In this document: one piece after another, positions 52,086-62,435 of the stretch
Layout of the letters: every line of letters begins with the position of its first letter
How positions within the stretch are numbered: the first letter of the stretch is position 1
Assembly (NCBI RefSeq): GCF_000474945.1
Contig: NZ_KI440836.1
Location: forward strand, 478,002 to 542,001
Source: Solimonas soli DSM 21787
GTDB lineage: Bacteria > Pseudomonadota > Gammaproteobacteria > Nevskiales > Nevskiaceae
Direction of reading: 5' to 3'
DNA length: 64,000 nt
Notes under the pieces: generated by a model
The model's database searches: none
What the model was told of the DNA's origin: nothing
What the model saw: only the letters and a program-made list of their open reading frames with translations
Program-made: the position numbers and the translations under genes

Positions 52086-52826
52086 ATGCGTGTGCCAGCG
52101 CATCCGTTCTTCATCGCGCTGCAGTTCCTCACGCGCCTGCCGATCCGTCTCGCGGCCATACCCGACGACCGTGCGCGGGGCCGCTCGCTGCTCTGGTATC
52201 CGGCCGTCGGCGCGCTGCTCGGCGCGCTGCTGGCCGGCCTCGCCTGGCTCCTGCAGCCGCTGCCGCCTGCGCTGCAGGCGGCATTGCTGCTCGCGGTCTG
52301 GGCGCTGGCGACCGGCCTGCTGCACCTCGACGGTCTCGCCGATTGCGCCGACGCCTGGCTCGGCGGCCACGGCGTCGATGACGACGGGCGGGCGCGCACG
52401 CTGGCGATCATGAAAGACCCGCACTGCGGCACCGCCGCGATCGTCATCCTGGTGCTCGTGCTGCTGTTGAAGTTCGCTGCGCTGCAGGCGCTGCTGCAAC
52501 GGCCGTGCGCGGCTATCACGCCGCTGTTCGCGCCGCTGCTCGCGCGCACCGCCGTGCTGCCGCTGTTCGTCAGCACCGCTTATGTGCGCAGCGGTGGCCT
52601 GGGCAGCGTGCTGGCGGCGCAGCTCGATCGCCGCGCCGCCGTCGCGGTGACGCTCGCCGTGACGCTGGCCCTTGCCGCGTTCGCGGGACCCGCCATCGCG
52701 GCCGTCGCCGTGACGCTGCTCGTCGTGCGCGCGCTGGCACTGCGCCGCCTCGGCGGCTTCACCGGAGACGTCGCCGGCGCGCTGATCGAACTGGCCGAGC
52801 TTGCGGCGCAGCTCGCGCTGCTGTGA
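52086..52826 (+). CDS. cobS: Cobalamin synthase CobS/CobV
   Basis: A 246-aa polytopic inner-membrane protein that joins adenosylcobinamide-GDP with alpha-ribazole. The family motifs are FIALQFLTRLPIRLA at the start, LLHLDGLADCADAWLGGHG at about 88-106 with the conserved Asp residues that bind metal, and IMKDPHCGTAAIVILV. About six membrane helices. It is the last gene of the B12 operon, 5 bases after the phosphatase gene. A small gap precedes the next gene. Confidence 0.95.
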   Translation: MRVPAHPFFIALQFLTRLPIRLAAIPDDRARGRSLLWYPAVGALLGALLAGLAWLLQPLPPALQAALLLAVWALATGLLHLDGLADCADAWLGGHGVDDDGRARTLAIMKDPHCGTAAIVILVLVLLLKFAALQALLQRPCAAITPLFAPLLARTAVLPLFVSTAYVRSGGLGSVLAAQLDRRAAVAVTLAVTLALAAFAGPAIAAVAVTLLVVRALALRRLGGFTGDVAGALIELAELAAQLALL

Positions 52827-52897
52827 GGGCGCCGCCGCATTCGTCGCGCGTGGTGAATTGACGTACTGTGGTCAGCCCCCGGGAAACGGAGTCCGGC

Positions 52898-54598
52898 ATG
52901 AGCCTCTGGCGCCCTCTCGTCTCGCTGCTGTTGCCGCTGCTGCCGGCGCTCGCCGCCGCCGACGTGCCGGCGCAGGGTCGCGCGCTGTTCGCGGAGAACT
53001 GCCTGCTCTGCCATGCGGCCGGCGGCGATCTGCCCGGCGGCGCGACGGGCCCGGACCTTGCCGGGATCGTCGACCGCGCCGGCGCCGCGCAAGCGGACTT
53101 CGCCTATTCGCAGGCGCTGCGCGACGCGCGCCTGCACTGGGACCGCGACACGCTCGACCGCTTTCTCGCCGCGCCGACGCGCGTCGTCCCCGGCACGACG
53201 ATGACGACGGCGATCGCCGATGCCGCGCAACGCCGCGCGCTGATCGCCTTTCTGGCGACCACGCGCGCGGTCGCGCCGGCGGCCGCCGCCGAGGGCGATG
53301 GCGGCGCCGCGGCGCGCCGCCGCTCCGGCGACTGGGACCGCGATGCGCCCGAGGTCGCGCATCGCATCGTCGCCGCCGAGCTGCCGCCGCCGTACAGCAC
53401 GCCCTCGGCGCGCAAGGGCAGCGCAACGGCGGCGCGCCGCGACGGCGCCTTGCCGAAGGTGCCGTCCGGTCTCGTGGTCAGTGCCTGGGCGGAAGGCCTG
53501 GCCGCGCCGCGGCGGATTCGCGTCGCGCCGAACGGTGACGTGTTCGTCGCCGAGTCGGCCTCGAACCGCATCCGCGTGCTGCCCTACGTCGACGGCGCGG
53601 CGACCGCGCCGGACGGCGCCGACGGAACCATTTACGCCGCCGGCCTCGACGCGCCCTTCGGCATGGCTTTCTATCCGGTGAGCGGCGAGGCGCAGTGGCT
53701 GTACGTCGCCAACCGCAACTCGGTCGTGCGCTATGCCTACCGCAGCGGCGATCGCCAGGCCCGCGGCCAGCCGCAGACCATCGTCGCGCGGCTGTCGCCG
53801 CAGGCGGCGGGGCACGCGACGCGCGATCTGCAGTTCTCCGCCGACGGCCGCGCGCTGTACATCGCGGTGGGCTCCGCCTCCAACGTCGCCGAAGGCCTGC
53901 TGCCGAAGCAGAGCGCCGCGCAGCTCGCCGACTGGGATGCCCGCCACGGCGTCGGCGCGGCCTGGGGCGGCGAGGAGGCGCGCGCCACCGTGCTCGTCAC
54001 CGATCCGCTCGGCAGGACGCCGCCGCGCCATTTCGCCAACGGCATCCGCAACTGCGTCGGCCTGGGCCTGCAGCCGGCGAGCGGCGCGCTGTGGTGCGCG
54101 GTCAACGAGCGCGACGGTCTCGGCGACGATCTGGTGCCGGACTACGTCACCCGCGTGCGCGAAGGCGCGTTCTACGGCTGGCCCTGGTACTACCTCGGCG
54201 ATCATGAGGACCCGCGCCTCGCCGGCGCGCGGCCCGAGCTGCGCGGCCATGTCACGGTGCCGGACGTCCTGCTGCAAGCGCATTCGGCGGCGCTCGGCAT
54301 CGTCTTCTACGAAGGCGCGACGGCGCCCGGCGCGCTGCCGCTGCGCTATCGCGGCGATGCCTTCGTCGCGCTGCACGGGTCCTGGAACCGCAGCAAGCGC
54401 ACCGGCTACAAGGTCGTGCGCGTGCCGATGCAGGACGGCGTGCCGGACGGCGGCTACGTCGATTTCATGACCGGCTTCGTCGCCGACGACGATCACGTCC
54501 GGGGGCGCCCGGCCGGCGTCGCCATCGCCCGCGACGGCGCCCTGCTGGTCAGCGACGACCTCGGCGGGCGCATCTGGCGCGTCGCCGGCCAACCCTGA
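52898..54598 (+). CDS. Cytochrome c / PQQ-type sugar dehydrogenase fusion
   Basis: A 566-aa periplasmic protein. Signal peptide, then a single-haem cytochrome c domain with CLLCH (Cys35, Cys38, His39) and a probable distal Met in VPGTTMTT, up to about residue 130. A six-bladed beta-propeller follows (SGLVVSAWAEGLAAPRRIRV, DVFVAESASNRIRVL, LQFSADGRALYIAVGSASN, GIRNCVGLGLQPASGALW, WPWYYLGDHEDP), typical of soluble glucose/sorbosone dehydrogenases (GSDH). The fusion would pass electrons from sugar oxidation directly to the haem. Its neighbour is a sugar 1-dehydrogenase. Confidence 0.9.
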   Translation: MSLWRPLVSLLLPLLPALAAADVPAQGRALFAENCLLCHAAGGDLPGGATGPDLAGIVDRAGAAQADFAYSQALRDARLHWDRDTLDRFLAAPTRVVPGTTMTTAIADAAQRRALIAFLATTRAVAPAAAAEGDGGAAARRRSGDWDRDAPEVAHRIVAAELPPPYSTPSARKGSATAARRDGALPKVPSGLVVSAWAEGLAAPRRIRVAPNGDVFVAESASNRIRVLPYVDGAATAPDGADGTIYAAGLDAPFGMAFYPVSGEAQWLYVANRNSVVRYAYRSGDRQARGQPQTIVARLSPQAAGHATRDLQFSADGRALYIAVGSASNVAEGLLPKQSAAQLADWDARHGVGAAWGGEEARATVLVTDPLGRTPPRHFANGIRNCVGLGLQPASGALWCAVNERDGLGDDLVPDYVTRVREGAFYGWPWYYLGDHEDPRLAGARPELRGHVTVPDVLLQAHSAALGIVFYEGATAPGALPLRYRGDAFVALHGSWNRSKRTGYKVVRVPMQDGVPDGGYVDFMTGFVADDDHVRGRPAGVAIARDGALLVSDDLGGRIWRVAGQP

Positions 54599-54642
54599 TC
54601 CCCCGCGCCATGCTCGGCGCCCCTGATTCGAGAGGTTCTTCG

Positions 54643-55584
54643 ATGATCAAGCTCGGACTCGTCGGCATCGGCAAGATCGCTCGCGACCAGCACTTGCCGG
54701 CGATCGTGGCGACCGATGGCATCACGCTCGTCGCCGCGGCGAGCCGCCATGCGCGTATCGACGGCGTCGACCACTACCTGCACATCGACGAACTTCTCGC
54801 CGCCGGTCGCGTCGACGCGGTGGCGCTGTGCACGCCGCCGCAGGGCCGTTACGAGCAGGCGCGCGCGGCGCTGCAGGCCGGCCGTCATGTCTTTCTCGAG
54901 AAGCCGCCCGGCGCGACGCTTAGCGAAGTGGACGACCTCGCCGCGCTGGCTCGCGCGCAGGGCCTGACGCTGTTCGCCAGCTGGCACTCGCGTTACGCGC
55001 CCGGCGTCGAAGCGGCGCGCGCCTGGCTGCAGCGCAAGCCGATCCGCAGCGTGCGCATCGACTGGCGCGAGGACGTCCGCCACTGGCATCCCGGCCAGGA
55101 CTGGATCTTCGCCGCCGGCGGCCTCGGCGTGTTCGATCCGGGCATCAATGCGCTGTCGATCGTCACCCACGTCCTGCCGCGCGCCTTCTTCCTGCAGCAG
55201 GCGACGCTCGATTTTCCGGCCAACCGGCAGGCGCCGATTGCCGCCGAACTGACGTTCGCCGACAGTGCCGGCATCGACATCCGCGCCTCCTTCGATTTCC
55301 TGCAGACCGGAACGCAGACCTGGGACATCGAGATCGTCACCGACGCCGGCACGCTGCGCCTTGCGGGCGGTGGCGCGGCGATGTTCGTCGACGGCACCGC
55401 GCAGCCACTGCCGCCGGAAGCCGAGTACCGCGGACTCTACGCGCGCTTCGTGCAGCTGATCAGGGAGGGGGGCGAGCGACGTCGACCTGCGTCCGCTGCG
55501 CCATGTCGCCGACGCCTTCCTGCGCGGCGAGCGGCGTATGGTGGCGGCCTTCGACTGGTAGCGCGCGCCGCGATGCGATACTGA
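54643..55584 (+). CDS. D-galactose/L-arabinose 1-dehydrogenase-like (Gfo/Idh/MocA), frameshifted end
   Basis: NAD(P)-dependent oxidoreductase. The Rossmann motif KLGLVGIGKIARDQHLPAI and the lysine motif HVFLEKPPGATLSEVDD are typical, as are WHSRYAPGVEAARAWLQRK and WREDVRHWHPGQDWIF, close to Pseudomonas-type galactose 1-dehydrogenase. The last part is out of frame: after LIREGG the frame reads an unrelated Arg-rich tail to 55584. If one G is removed from the six-G run at 55467-55472, the frame continues SDVDLRPLRHVADAFLRGER and ends at a TAG at 55559-55561. A real frameshift or a sequencing error are both possible. Confidence 0.87.
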   Translation: MIKLGLVGIGKIARDQHLPAIVATDGITLVAAASRHARIDGVDHYLHIDELLAAGRVDAVALCTPPQGRYEQARAALQAGRHVFLEKPPGATLSEVDDLAALARAQGLTLFASWHSRYAPGVEAARAWLQRKPIRSVRIDWREDVRHWHPGQDWIFAAGGLGVFDPGINALSIVTHVLPRAFFLQQATLDFPANRQAPIAAELTFADSAGIDIRASFDFLQTGTQTWDIEIVTDAGTLRLAGGGAAMFVDGTAQPLPPEAEYRGLYARFVQLIREGGERRRPASAAPCRRRLPARRAAYGGGLRLVARAAMRY

Positions 55585-55623
55585 GGGCTTGAAACGGCGG
55601 CGTCCGGCCGCTCGGGTTCCGCG

Positions 55624-56622
55624 ATGCTGCTCCAGGCCCTCGATCCGCAACTGCTCGCGCCGCTGCTCGCGGCGCTCTGTGTTTCCGCGGCCGCGCTCGG
55701 CCTGCCGGTGCCGACCATGCCGGCGCTGATCTATGCCGGCAGCGCCGCGGTCAGCGCCGACGGCGGCGTCGCCGTGCTCGCCGCCAGCTTCGCCGGCGCC
55801 GTGGCCGGCGGCTTCGCGGGCGATACCGTGTGGTACATGGCCGGCCGGCGCCATGGCTTTCGCGTGCTGCGCATGCTCTGCCGCCTGTCCCTGTCGCGCG
55901 ACAGCTGCGTGCGCCGTACCGAGACCTTCTTCGCGCGGCGCGGCGTGCGCATCCTGCTCGTCGCGCGGTTCCTGCCGGGCCTGTCGGTCGTCTCGGTGCC
56001 GATGGCCGGCCTGTCGCTGGTGCCATTCCGCCGCTTCGCCGCCCACGACCTGGTCGGCGTGGCGCTGTGGGTGGCGACCGGGCTCGCGCTCGGCGGCCTG
56101 CTGTCCGGGCAGATCGATGCGCTGCTGGGCCTGCTGCAGACCGTCGGCCTGGGCTTCGGCTATGTGGTCCTGCTGGTGCTCGCCGGCTTCATCGCGCAGC
56201 GCTGGTGGCGCCGCCGGCGTCTGTTGCGCCAGCTGCAGGCGAGCCGCATTTCGGTCGACGAGCTGTACACGCGGATGGCGTCCGGCGATGCGCCGCTGCT
56301 GATCGACGTGCGCACCGCGCTGAACCGCCAGCAGGACCCCTGGCTGATTCCCGGCGCGATCACGCCCGAACCCGACGTGCTCGACCTGGCGCTGGCCGAT
56401 CTGCCGCGTGACCGCAGCATCGTCGTCTATTGCGCCTGCCCGAACGAGATCAGCGCCGCCCAGCTCGCGCAGCGCATGCGTGGGCTCGGCTTTCACGACG
56501 TGCGGCCGCTGCTCGGCGGCCTGGACGCCTGGCGGGCCGCCGGTTGGCCGCTGCAGGCGCTCGACGGCGAGCCCGCCGACGCGGCGCAGGCCTGCGGCGC
56601 GGCCGAGCTCGCCCGCCCCTGA
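55624..56622 (+). CDS. DedA-family membrane protein fused to a rhodanese domain
   Basis: A 332-aa protein. Residues 1-200 are a DedA/SNARE-associated domain with the motif GGFAGDTVWYMAGRRHG near residue 60 and ARFLPGLSVVSVPMAGLS near 115. Residues 210-310 are a rhodanese domain with LIDVRTALNRQ and the active-site loop VVYCACPNEISAA containing the catalytic Cys. DedA proteins are linked to lipid flipping and membrane energetics; the rhodanese could transfer sulfur or act as a sensor. The fused arrangement recurs in proteobacteria. Confidence 0.9.
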   Translation: MLLQALDPQLLAPLLAALCVSAAALGLPVPTMPALIYAGSAAVSADGGVAVLAASFAGAVAGGFAGDTVWYMAGRRHGFRVLRMLCRLSLSRDSCVRRTETFFARRGVRILLVARFLPGLSVVSVPMAGLSLVPFRRFAAHDLVGVALWVATGLALGGLLSGQIDALLGLLQTVGLGFGYVVLLVLAGFIAQRWWRRRRLLRQLQASRISVDELYTRMASGDAPLLIDVRTALNRQQDPWLIPGAITPEPDVLDLALADLPRDRSIVVYCACPNEISAAQLAQRMRGLGFHDVRPLLGGLDAWRAAGWPLQALDGEPADAAQACGAAELARP

Positions 56623-56830
56623 TCCGCCGTCGCGCCGCGCGCCGCCCGCCGGCCGGCCCGTCGCCGCGTCGCGCGGCGGAAATCTCCATTGCCGCGTCGC
56701 CGCCCGCTAGGCTCTCCGCTGAATGGGTGAGGCGGACTCACCAGAAGCCCGGCACGCTGCCGGAAATTCAGGCCCAGGCCATCGCCGCTCCTCGCTCCGG
56801 GGGACTGGTGAGCGCCACGCAGGAGAAGTC

Positions 56831-57625
56831 ATGGCGGACGTCAACGAGAATCCCGTGCTGGTCGAGCGCCGCGGCGCGGTGCTGTGGATCACCCTCAACC
56901 GCGAAGCGCGGCGCAACGCGCTCAACGAGCGCGTCGTGCGCACGATCGACCAGGCGATCGCCGCGGCGAGCACGGACGGCCAGTCGCGCGCCATCGTCAT
57001 CACCGGCGCCGGCGACAAGGCCTTCTGCGCCGGCGCCGATCTCGCCAAGAACACGCAGGGCTTCGCCTTCGCCGTCGACTTCGCGCGGCCCAGGCACTAC
57101 ATCGTCGATCTGTTCAAGCGCCTGCAGGAATGCACGCTGCCGGTCGTCGCCCGCGTCAACGGCCACGTCATGGCCGGCGGCTTCGGCCTGCTCTGCGCCT
57201 GCGACCTGGCGATCGCCGCCGACGACATCCGCATCGGCACCACGGAGGCGAAGATCGGCCTGACGCCGATGATGATCCTGCCGTACATGCTGCGCGTGCT
57301 GCCGCCGCGCCGTCTGCAGGAGATGTGCATCACCGGCGAGCAGTTCAGCGCCGCCGAAGCGCTCGAATGGGGCGTCGTCAATTACGTGGTGCCGCGCGCC
57401 GAGCTCGACGCCAAGCTCGACTGGCTGCTGGCGCGCATCACCGACAAGTCGCCGACCGCGATCCGCCTCGGCAAGCAGGCCTTCAACGCCATTCGCGACA
57501 TGAGCCTGCGCGAATCGCTCGAATACGCGCAGGCCATGGTGCCGGTGATGTCGTCGACGCAGGACGCCAAGGAAGGCATGGCGGCCTTCGAGGAAAAGCG
57601 CAGGCCGAACTTCACGGGAAACTGA
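56831..57625 (+). CDS. Enoyl-CoA hydratase/isomerase (AtuE-like)
   Basis: A 264-aa crotonase. AVLWITLNREARRNALNERV and VITGAGDKAFCAGADLAKNT are the N-terminal blocks, VNGHVMAGGFGLLCACDLAI forms the oxyanion hole, and GTTEAKIGLTPMMILPYML carries the catalytic Glu. It fits the isohexenylglutaconyl-CoA hydratase (AtuE) or methylglutaconyl-CoA hydratase role beside a carboxylase. The GGAGA ribosome-binding site is 4 bases upstream of the ATG at 56831. A 205-bp gap with palindromic repeats separates it from the next gene. Confidence 0.88.
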   Translation: MADVNENPVLVERRGAVLWITLNREARRNALNERVVRTIDQAIAAASTDGQSRAIVITGAGDKAFCAGADLAKNTQGFAFAVDFARPRHYIVDLFKRLQECTLPVVARVNGHVMAGGFGLLCACDLAIAADDIRIGTTEAKIGLTPMMILPYMLRVLPPRRLQEMCITGEQFSAAEALEWGVVNYVVPRAELDAKLDWLLARITDKSPTAIRLGKQAFNAIRDMSLRESLEYAQAMVPVMSSTQDAKEGMAAFEEKRRPNFTGN

Positions 57626-57651
57626 GCCGACAAATGAGCCGTCATGTCACG

Positions 57652-57745
57652 TTCCCCTCCGCCCGCATGGCGGGGGGAAGGGTCAGGGGAGGTGAGCCCT
57701 TGCGTAGCCCGCCGCGCGACGCCGGTTCCCCACCTCGCCCGACCC
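57652..57745. repeat. REP-like palindromic sequence
   Basis: Two elements follow in the gap. TTCCCCTCCGCC (57652-57663) pairs, with a mismatch, with GGCGGGGGGAA (57669-57679). GGGTCAGGGGAGGTG (57680-57694) matches the complement of CACCTCGCCCGACCC (57731-57745) at 13 of 15 positions. They resemble REP/BIME-type intergenic palindromes of gammaproteobacteria. No ORF is present. Confidence 0.55.
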
Positions 57746-57830
57746 TCTCCGCCCCGAGGCGCAGAGGACCCCCTATGACTCCATTCGAAATGGTCCGCCG
57801 CTGCGGCGGCGCACATCCAGGTCATCGGCA

Positions 57831-59606
57831 ATGAAAGATCAAATCCGCATCGGCTGCGGCGCCGGCTTCTGGGGCGACTCGGCCGAAGGCCCGAAGCAGC
57901 TCGTCAACTCGGGCGAGATCGACTACCTGGTGCTCGACTATCTCGCCGAGATCACGATGTCGCTGCTGGCGCGCGCGCGCGCCAAGGACCCGAACGCCGG
58001 CTACGCGACCGATTTCCCCTCGGTCGTCGCCGGCCTCGCCGGCAAGCTGAAGAGCGGCGGCATCAAGGTCGTCACCAATGCCGGCGGCGTGAACCCGTCC
58101 GCGTGCAAGGCGGCGATCGAGGAGAAGCTGAAGGCGCTCGGTGTCGAATTGAAGATCGCCATCGTCACCGGCGACGATCTGCTGCCGCGCGCCGCCGAGT
58201 TCGCCGGCGTCAAGGAAATGTTCACGGGCGCGGCGATGCCCGAGAAGCTGTGGAGCATGAACGCCTATCTCGGCGCCTTCCCGATCGTCGAAGCGCTGCG
58301 CCAGGGCGCCGACATCGTGCTGACCGGCCGCTGCGTCGACAGCGCCGTCGTGCTCGCGCCGCTGGTCCACGAGTTCGGCTGGGCGGCGGAGGACTACGAC
58401 AAGCTGTCGGCGGGCAGCCTCGCCGGCCACATCATCGAATGCGGCGTGCAGGCCACCGGCGGCGCCAGCACCGACTGGGAGAAAGTGGCCGCCGACTGGC
58501 CCCGCATGGGCTTCCCGATCGCGGTCTGCAAGGCGGACGGCCGCTTCGTCGTCACCAAGCCCTCCAACACCGGCGGCCGCGTCGCGCCGGACACCATCGC
58601 CGAGCAGATCGTCTACGAGATCGGCGATCCGGGCGCGTATCTCCTGCCCGACGTGTCCTGCGACTGGCGCAACATCCAGCTGACGCAGATCGCTGAGAAC
58701 CAGGTTGAAGTGAGCGGCGCGCGCGGCTACGCGCCGACCGATGCCTACAAGGTTTCGGCGACCTACCAGGACGGCTTCCGCGCCACGGCGCTGATGATGA
58801 TCGGCGGCATCGACGCGGTGAGAAAGGCCGATGCGGTCGGCAAGGCCATTCTCGAACGCACGCGGGCGCTGTTCGCCGCGCGCGGATTCGCCGACTACCT
58901 GCGCACGGACGTCGAGGTGCTCGGCAGCGAAGCGAACTGGGGCGCCAATGCGCGTCGCCGCGATGCGCGCGAAGTGCTGCTGAAGATCGCCGTGCAGCAC
59001 GCCGACAGCAAGGCGCTCGATCTGTTCGGCCGCGAAGTGATCCCGCCGGCGACGGCGATGGCGCAGGGCATCACCGGCTTCTTCGGCGGCCGCCCGACGC
59101 CGACGCCGCTGGTGCGCCTGTTCTCCTGCCTGGTGCCGAAGCGCGCGGTGAAGATCGAGGTCGATGGCCAGCCATATGAACTGCCGGCGGCCGCCTACGG
59201 CGTCGCCCGGCCGGCCGCGCCGGCGGCCACCGTCGTGCCGAAGGCGCAGGCGATCAGCGGCCCGACCCGGACCGTGCCGCTGATCGCGCTCGCCTATGGC
59301 CGTTCCGGCGACAAGGGCGATGCCGGCAACATCGGCGTGCTGGCGCGCAAGCCGGAATACGTGGCGATCCTGCGCGAGCAGCTGAGCAGCGACGCGGTGC
59401 GCCAGTACTTCGCGCATTTCTGCGAAGGCCCGGTCGAGCGCTTCGAGATTCCCGGCCTGCACGGCTTCAACTTCCTGATGCAGCGCGCGCTCGGCGGCGG
59501 CGGCACCGCCAGCCTGCGCTTCGATCCGCAGGGCAAGATGCTGGCGCAGATCCTCATGGACTTCCCGCTGCAGGTGCCGGCCTCGCTGGAGCTGACGTCG
59601 GCGTGA
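57831..59606 (+). CDS. AtuA-like protein (DUF1446)
   Basis: A 591-aa protein of the acyclic terpene utilization AtuA family. The N-terminal domain has IRIGCGAGFWGDSAEGPKQL, LDYLAEITMSLLARARAKDP and VTNAGGVNPSACKAAIEEKL; the C-terminal part (about 480 on) has the AtuA-like fold with AYGRSGDKGDAGNIGVLARK and a conserved G-rich region near the end. AtuA is required for citronellol/geraniol catabolism in Pseudomonas, but its reaction is not established. It overlaps the TetR gene by 4 bases (GTGA), so the regulator is coupled to it. Confidence 0.9.
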   Translation: MKDQIRIGCGAGFWGDSAEGPKQLVNSGEIDYLVLDYLAEITMSLLARARAKDPNAGYATDFPSVVAGLAGKLKSGGIKVVTNAGGVNPSACKAAIEEKLKALGVELKIAIVTGDDLLPRAAEFAGVKEMFTGAAMPEKLWSMNAYLGAFPIVEALRQGADIVLTGRCVDSAVVLAPLVHEFGWAAEDYDKLSAGSLAGHIIECGVQATGGASTDWEKVAADWPRMGFPIAVCKADGRFVVTKPSNTGGRVAPDTIAEQIVYEIGDPGAYLLPDVSCDWRNIQLTQIAENQVEVSGARGYAPTDAYKVSATYQDGFRATALMMIGGIDAVRKADAVGKAILERTRALFAARGFADYLRTDVEVLGSEANWGANARRRDAREVLLKIAVQHADSKALDLFGREVIPPATAMAQGITGFFGGRPTPTPLVRLFSCLVPKRAVKIEVDGQPYELPAAAYGVARPAAPAATVVPKAQAISGPTRTVPLIALAYGRSGDKGDAGNIGVLARKPEYVAILREQLSSDAVRQYFAHFCEGPVERFEIPGLHGFNFLMQRALGGGGTASLRFDPQGKMLAQILMDFPLQVPASLELTSA

Positions 59607-60337
59607 GCCGCGTCGCTGCCAAGGTCGCCGCACGTCCGGCGCCGCGCATGGAGCGCGGCGAGCGCGTCGCCGCAATCCTGCAGGCGGCGCGCGACGTGTT
59701 CTGCGAAAAGGGCTACGAGGCGACGGCGGTGTCGGAGATCGCCGCGCGCCTCGGCGTCGTCGAAGGCACGATCTACAAATACTTCGCGACCAAGCGCGAG
59801 CTGCTGCTCAAGGTCCTCGAATACTGGTACGAGGAAATGTTCGGCGACTACGCGCGCGACCTGGCCGGCGTGCGCGGCGCGCGCGCGCGCCTGCGCCTGC
59901 TGGTCTGGCGCCACCTGCGCTCGGTGCGCGACTACCCGCTGCTGTGCCGCCTGATGTTCCGCGAGGTGCACGGCGAGGCCGACTACCGCGGCTCCGGCCT
60001 GCATGCGATGAACCGCCAGTACACGCAGTTCCTCGTCGGCGTCATCGACGAAGGCCGCGCCGGCGGCGAATTCCGCGATGACATTCCGACGACGCTGCTG
60101 CGCGACATGGTGTTCGGCGCGATCGAACACCACAGCTGGCCCTACGTGGCGCGCGCCGTCGCCGCGGCCGCCGGCGGCCGCGACGAACGCGGCGAACTCG
60201 ATATCGACGCCGCCGCCGAGCAGATCACCGCGGTGCTCTGCGACGGCATCGCGCGCAGCCGCGACGAACAGGACGGCCTGCGGCGACTCAGCGCGCTCGC
60301 CGCGCGTCTCGAAAAAGCAACGCAGAAGAGAAAGTAA
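59603..60337 (+). CDS. TetR-family repressor in the Atu cluster
   Basis: A 244-aa regulator. The helix-turn-helix lies at about residues 25-70: ERVAAILQAARDVFCEKGYE, AARLGVVEGTIYKYFATKRE. The C-terminal ligand-binding domain has VWRHLRSVRDYPLLCRLMFR. It starts GTG within the AtuA stop and lies in the middle of the operon, 10 bases before the biotin carboxylase gene. It is likely to respond to an acyl-CoA of the pathway and to repress the operon, but operator sites were not identified. Confidence 0.92.
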   Translation: MSRVAAKVAARPAPRMERGERVAAILQAARDVFCEKGYEATAVSEIAARLGVVEGTIYKYFATKRELLLKVLEYWYEEMFGDYARDLAGVRGARARLRLLVWRHLRSVRDYPLLCRLMFREVHGEADYRGSGLHAMNRQYTQFLVGVIDEGRAGGEFRDDIPTTLLRDMVFGAIEHHSWPYVARAVAAAAGGRDERGELDIDAAAEQITAVLCDGIARSRDEQDGLRRLSALAARLEKATQKRK

Positions 60338-60347
60338 GGAGCCGCGC

Positions 60348-61868
<1,521 letters not shown>

Positions 61869-61871
61869 TCG

Positions 61872-62372
61872 ATGCAACACGCCTTCAGGCTCGGCGACGC
61901 CGAGCACAACATCGCGCTGTCGCGCTCGGCGCGGGCCTATCGCCTGCACGTCGGCGAGCAGGTGCTCGACGTCGATCTCGCCGTCGCCGCCGACGGCCGC
62001 GCCTGGCTGACGCTGGGCGAGCGCCATCTCGAAGTCGTCGTCGCCACGCGCGGCGACGACGTCTTCGTGCATCTCGACGGCGAGGCCTACCAGCTGCGCT
62101 ACCGGCATCCGCTCGACCGTCTCGCCGCGGCCGCGGGCGGCAGCGCCGCAGACCACATCCGCGCGCCGATGCCGGGCAGCATCGTCGCCGTGTCGGTCAA
62201 GGCCGGCGATGCGGTGACGAAGGGCCAGACCCTGCTGGTCATGGAGAGCATGAAGATGGAGACGACGATCGCCGCGCCGCGCGACGGCGTGGTCGCCGCC
62301 GTCGCCTACGAGAAGGGCCAGACCTTCGATCGCGATGCGCTGCTGCTCAGCCTTGAACGTGCCGCCGGATAA
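61872..62372 (+). CDS. Biotin carboxyl carrier subunit
   Basis: A 166-aa protein. The N-terminal part (residues 1-90) resembles the BT domain linking BC and BCCP in MCC/GCC alpha subunits (VDLAVAADGRAWLTLGERHL), and the C-terminal part is a biotinyl domain with ESMKMET and acceptor Lys128. Together with the biotin carboxylase it reproduces the fused alpha subunit of AtuF/MccA as two genes. It is followed by a 63-bp gap with a hairpin before the carboxyltransferase gene. Confidence 0.92.
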   Translation: MQHAFRLGDAEHNIALSRSARAYRLHVGEQVLDVDLAVAADGRAWLTLGERHLEVVVATRGDDVFVHLDGEAYQLRYRHPLDRLAAAAGGSAADHIRAPMPGSIVAVSVKAGDAVTKGQTLLVMESMKMETTIAAPRDGVVAAVAYEKGQTFDRDALLLSLERAAG

Positions 62373-62391
62373 AGCACGGAACCCATTTGAC

Positions 62392-62417
62392 AGCCGGCGC
62401 CAGGGATGGCGCCGGCT
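62392..62417 (+). repeat. Perfect 10-bp hairpin before the carboxyltransferase gene
   Basis: Stem AGCCGGCGCC / GGCGCCGGCT with a 6-base loop, 19 bases after the carrier stop and 18 bases before the next start. No T-run follows. It may process or stabilise the transcript so that the two subunits are made in different amounts. Confidence 0.65.
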
Positions 62418-62435
62418 CGTACAGGAAGTACAGGC

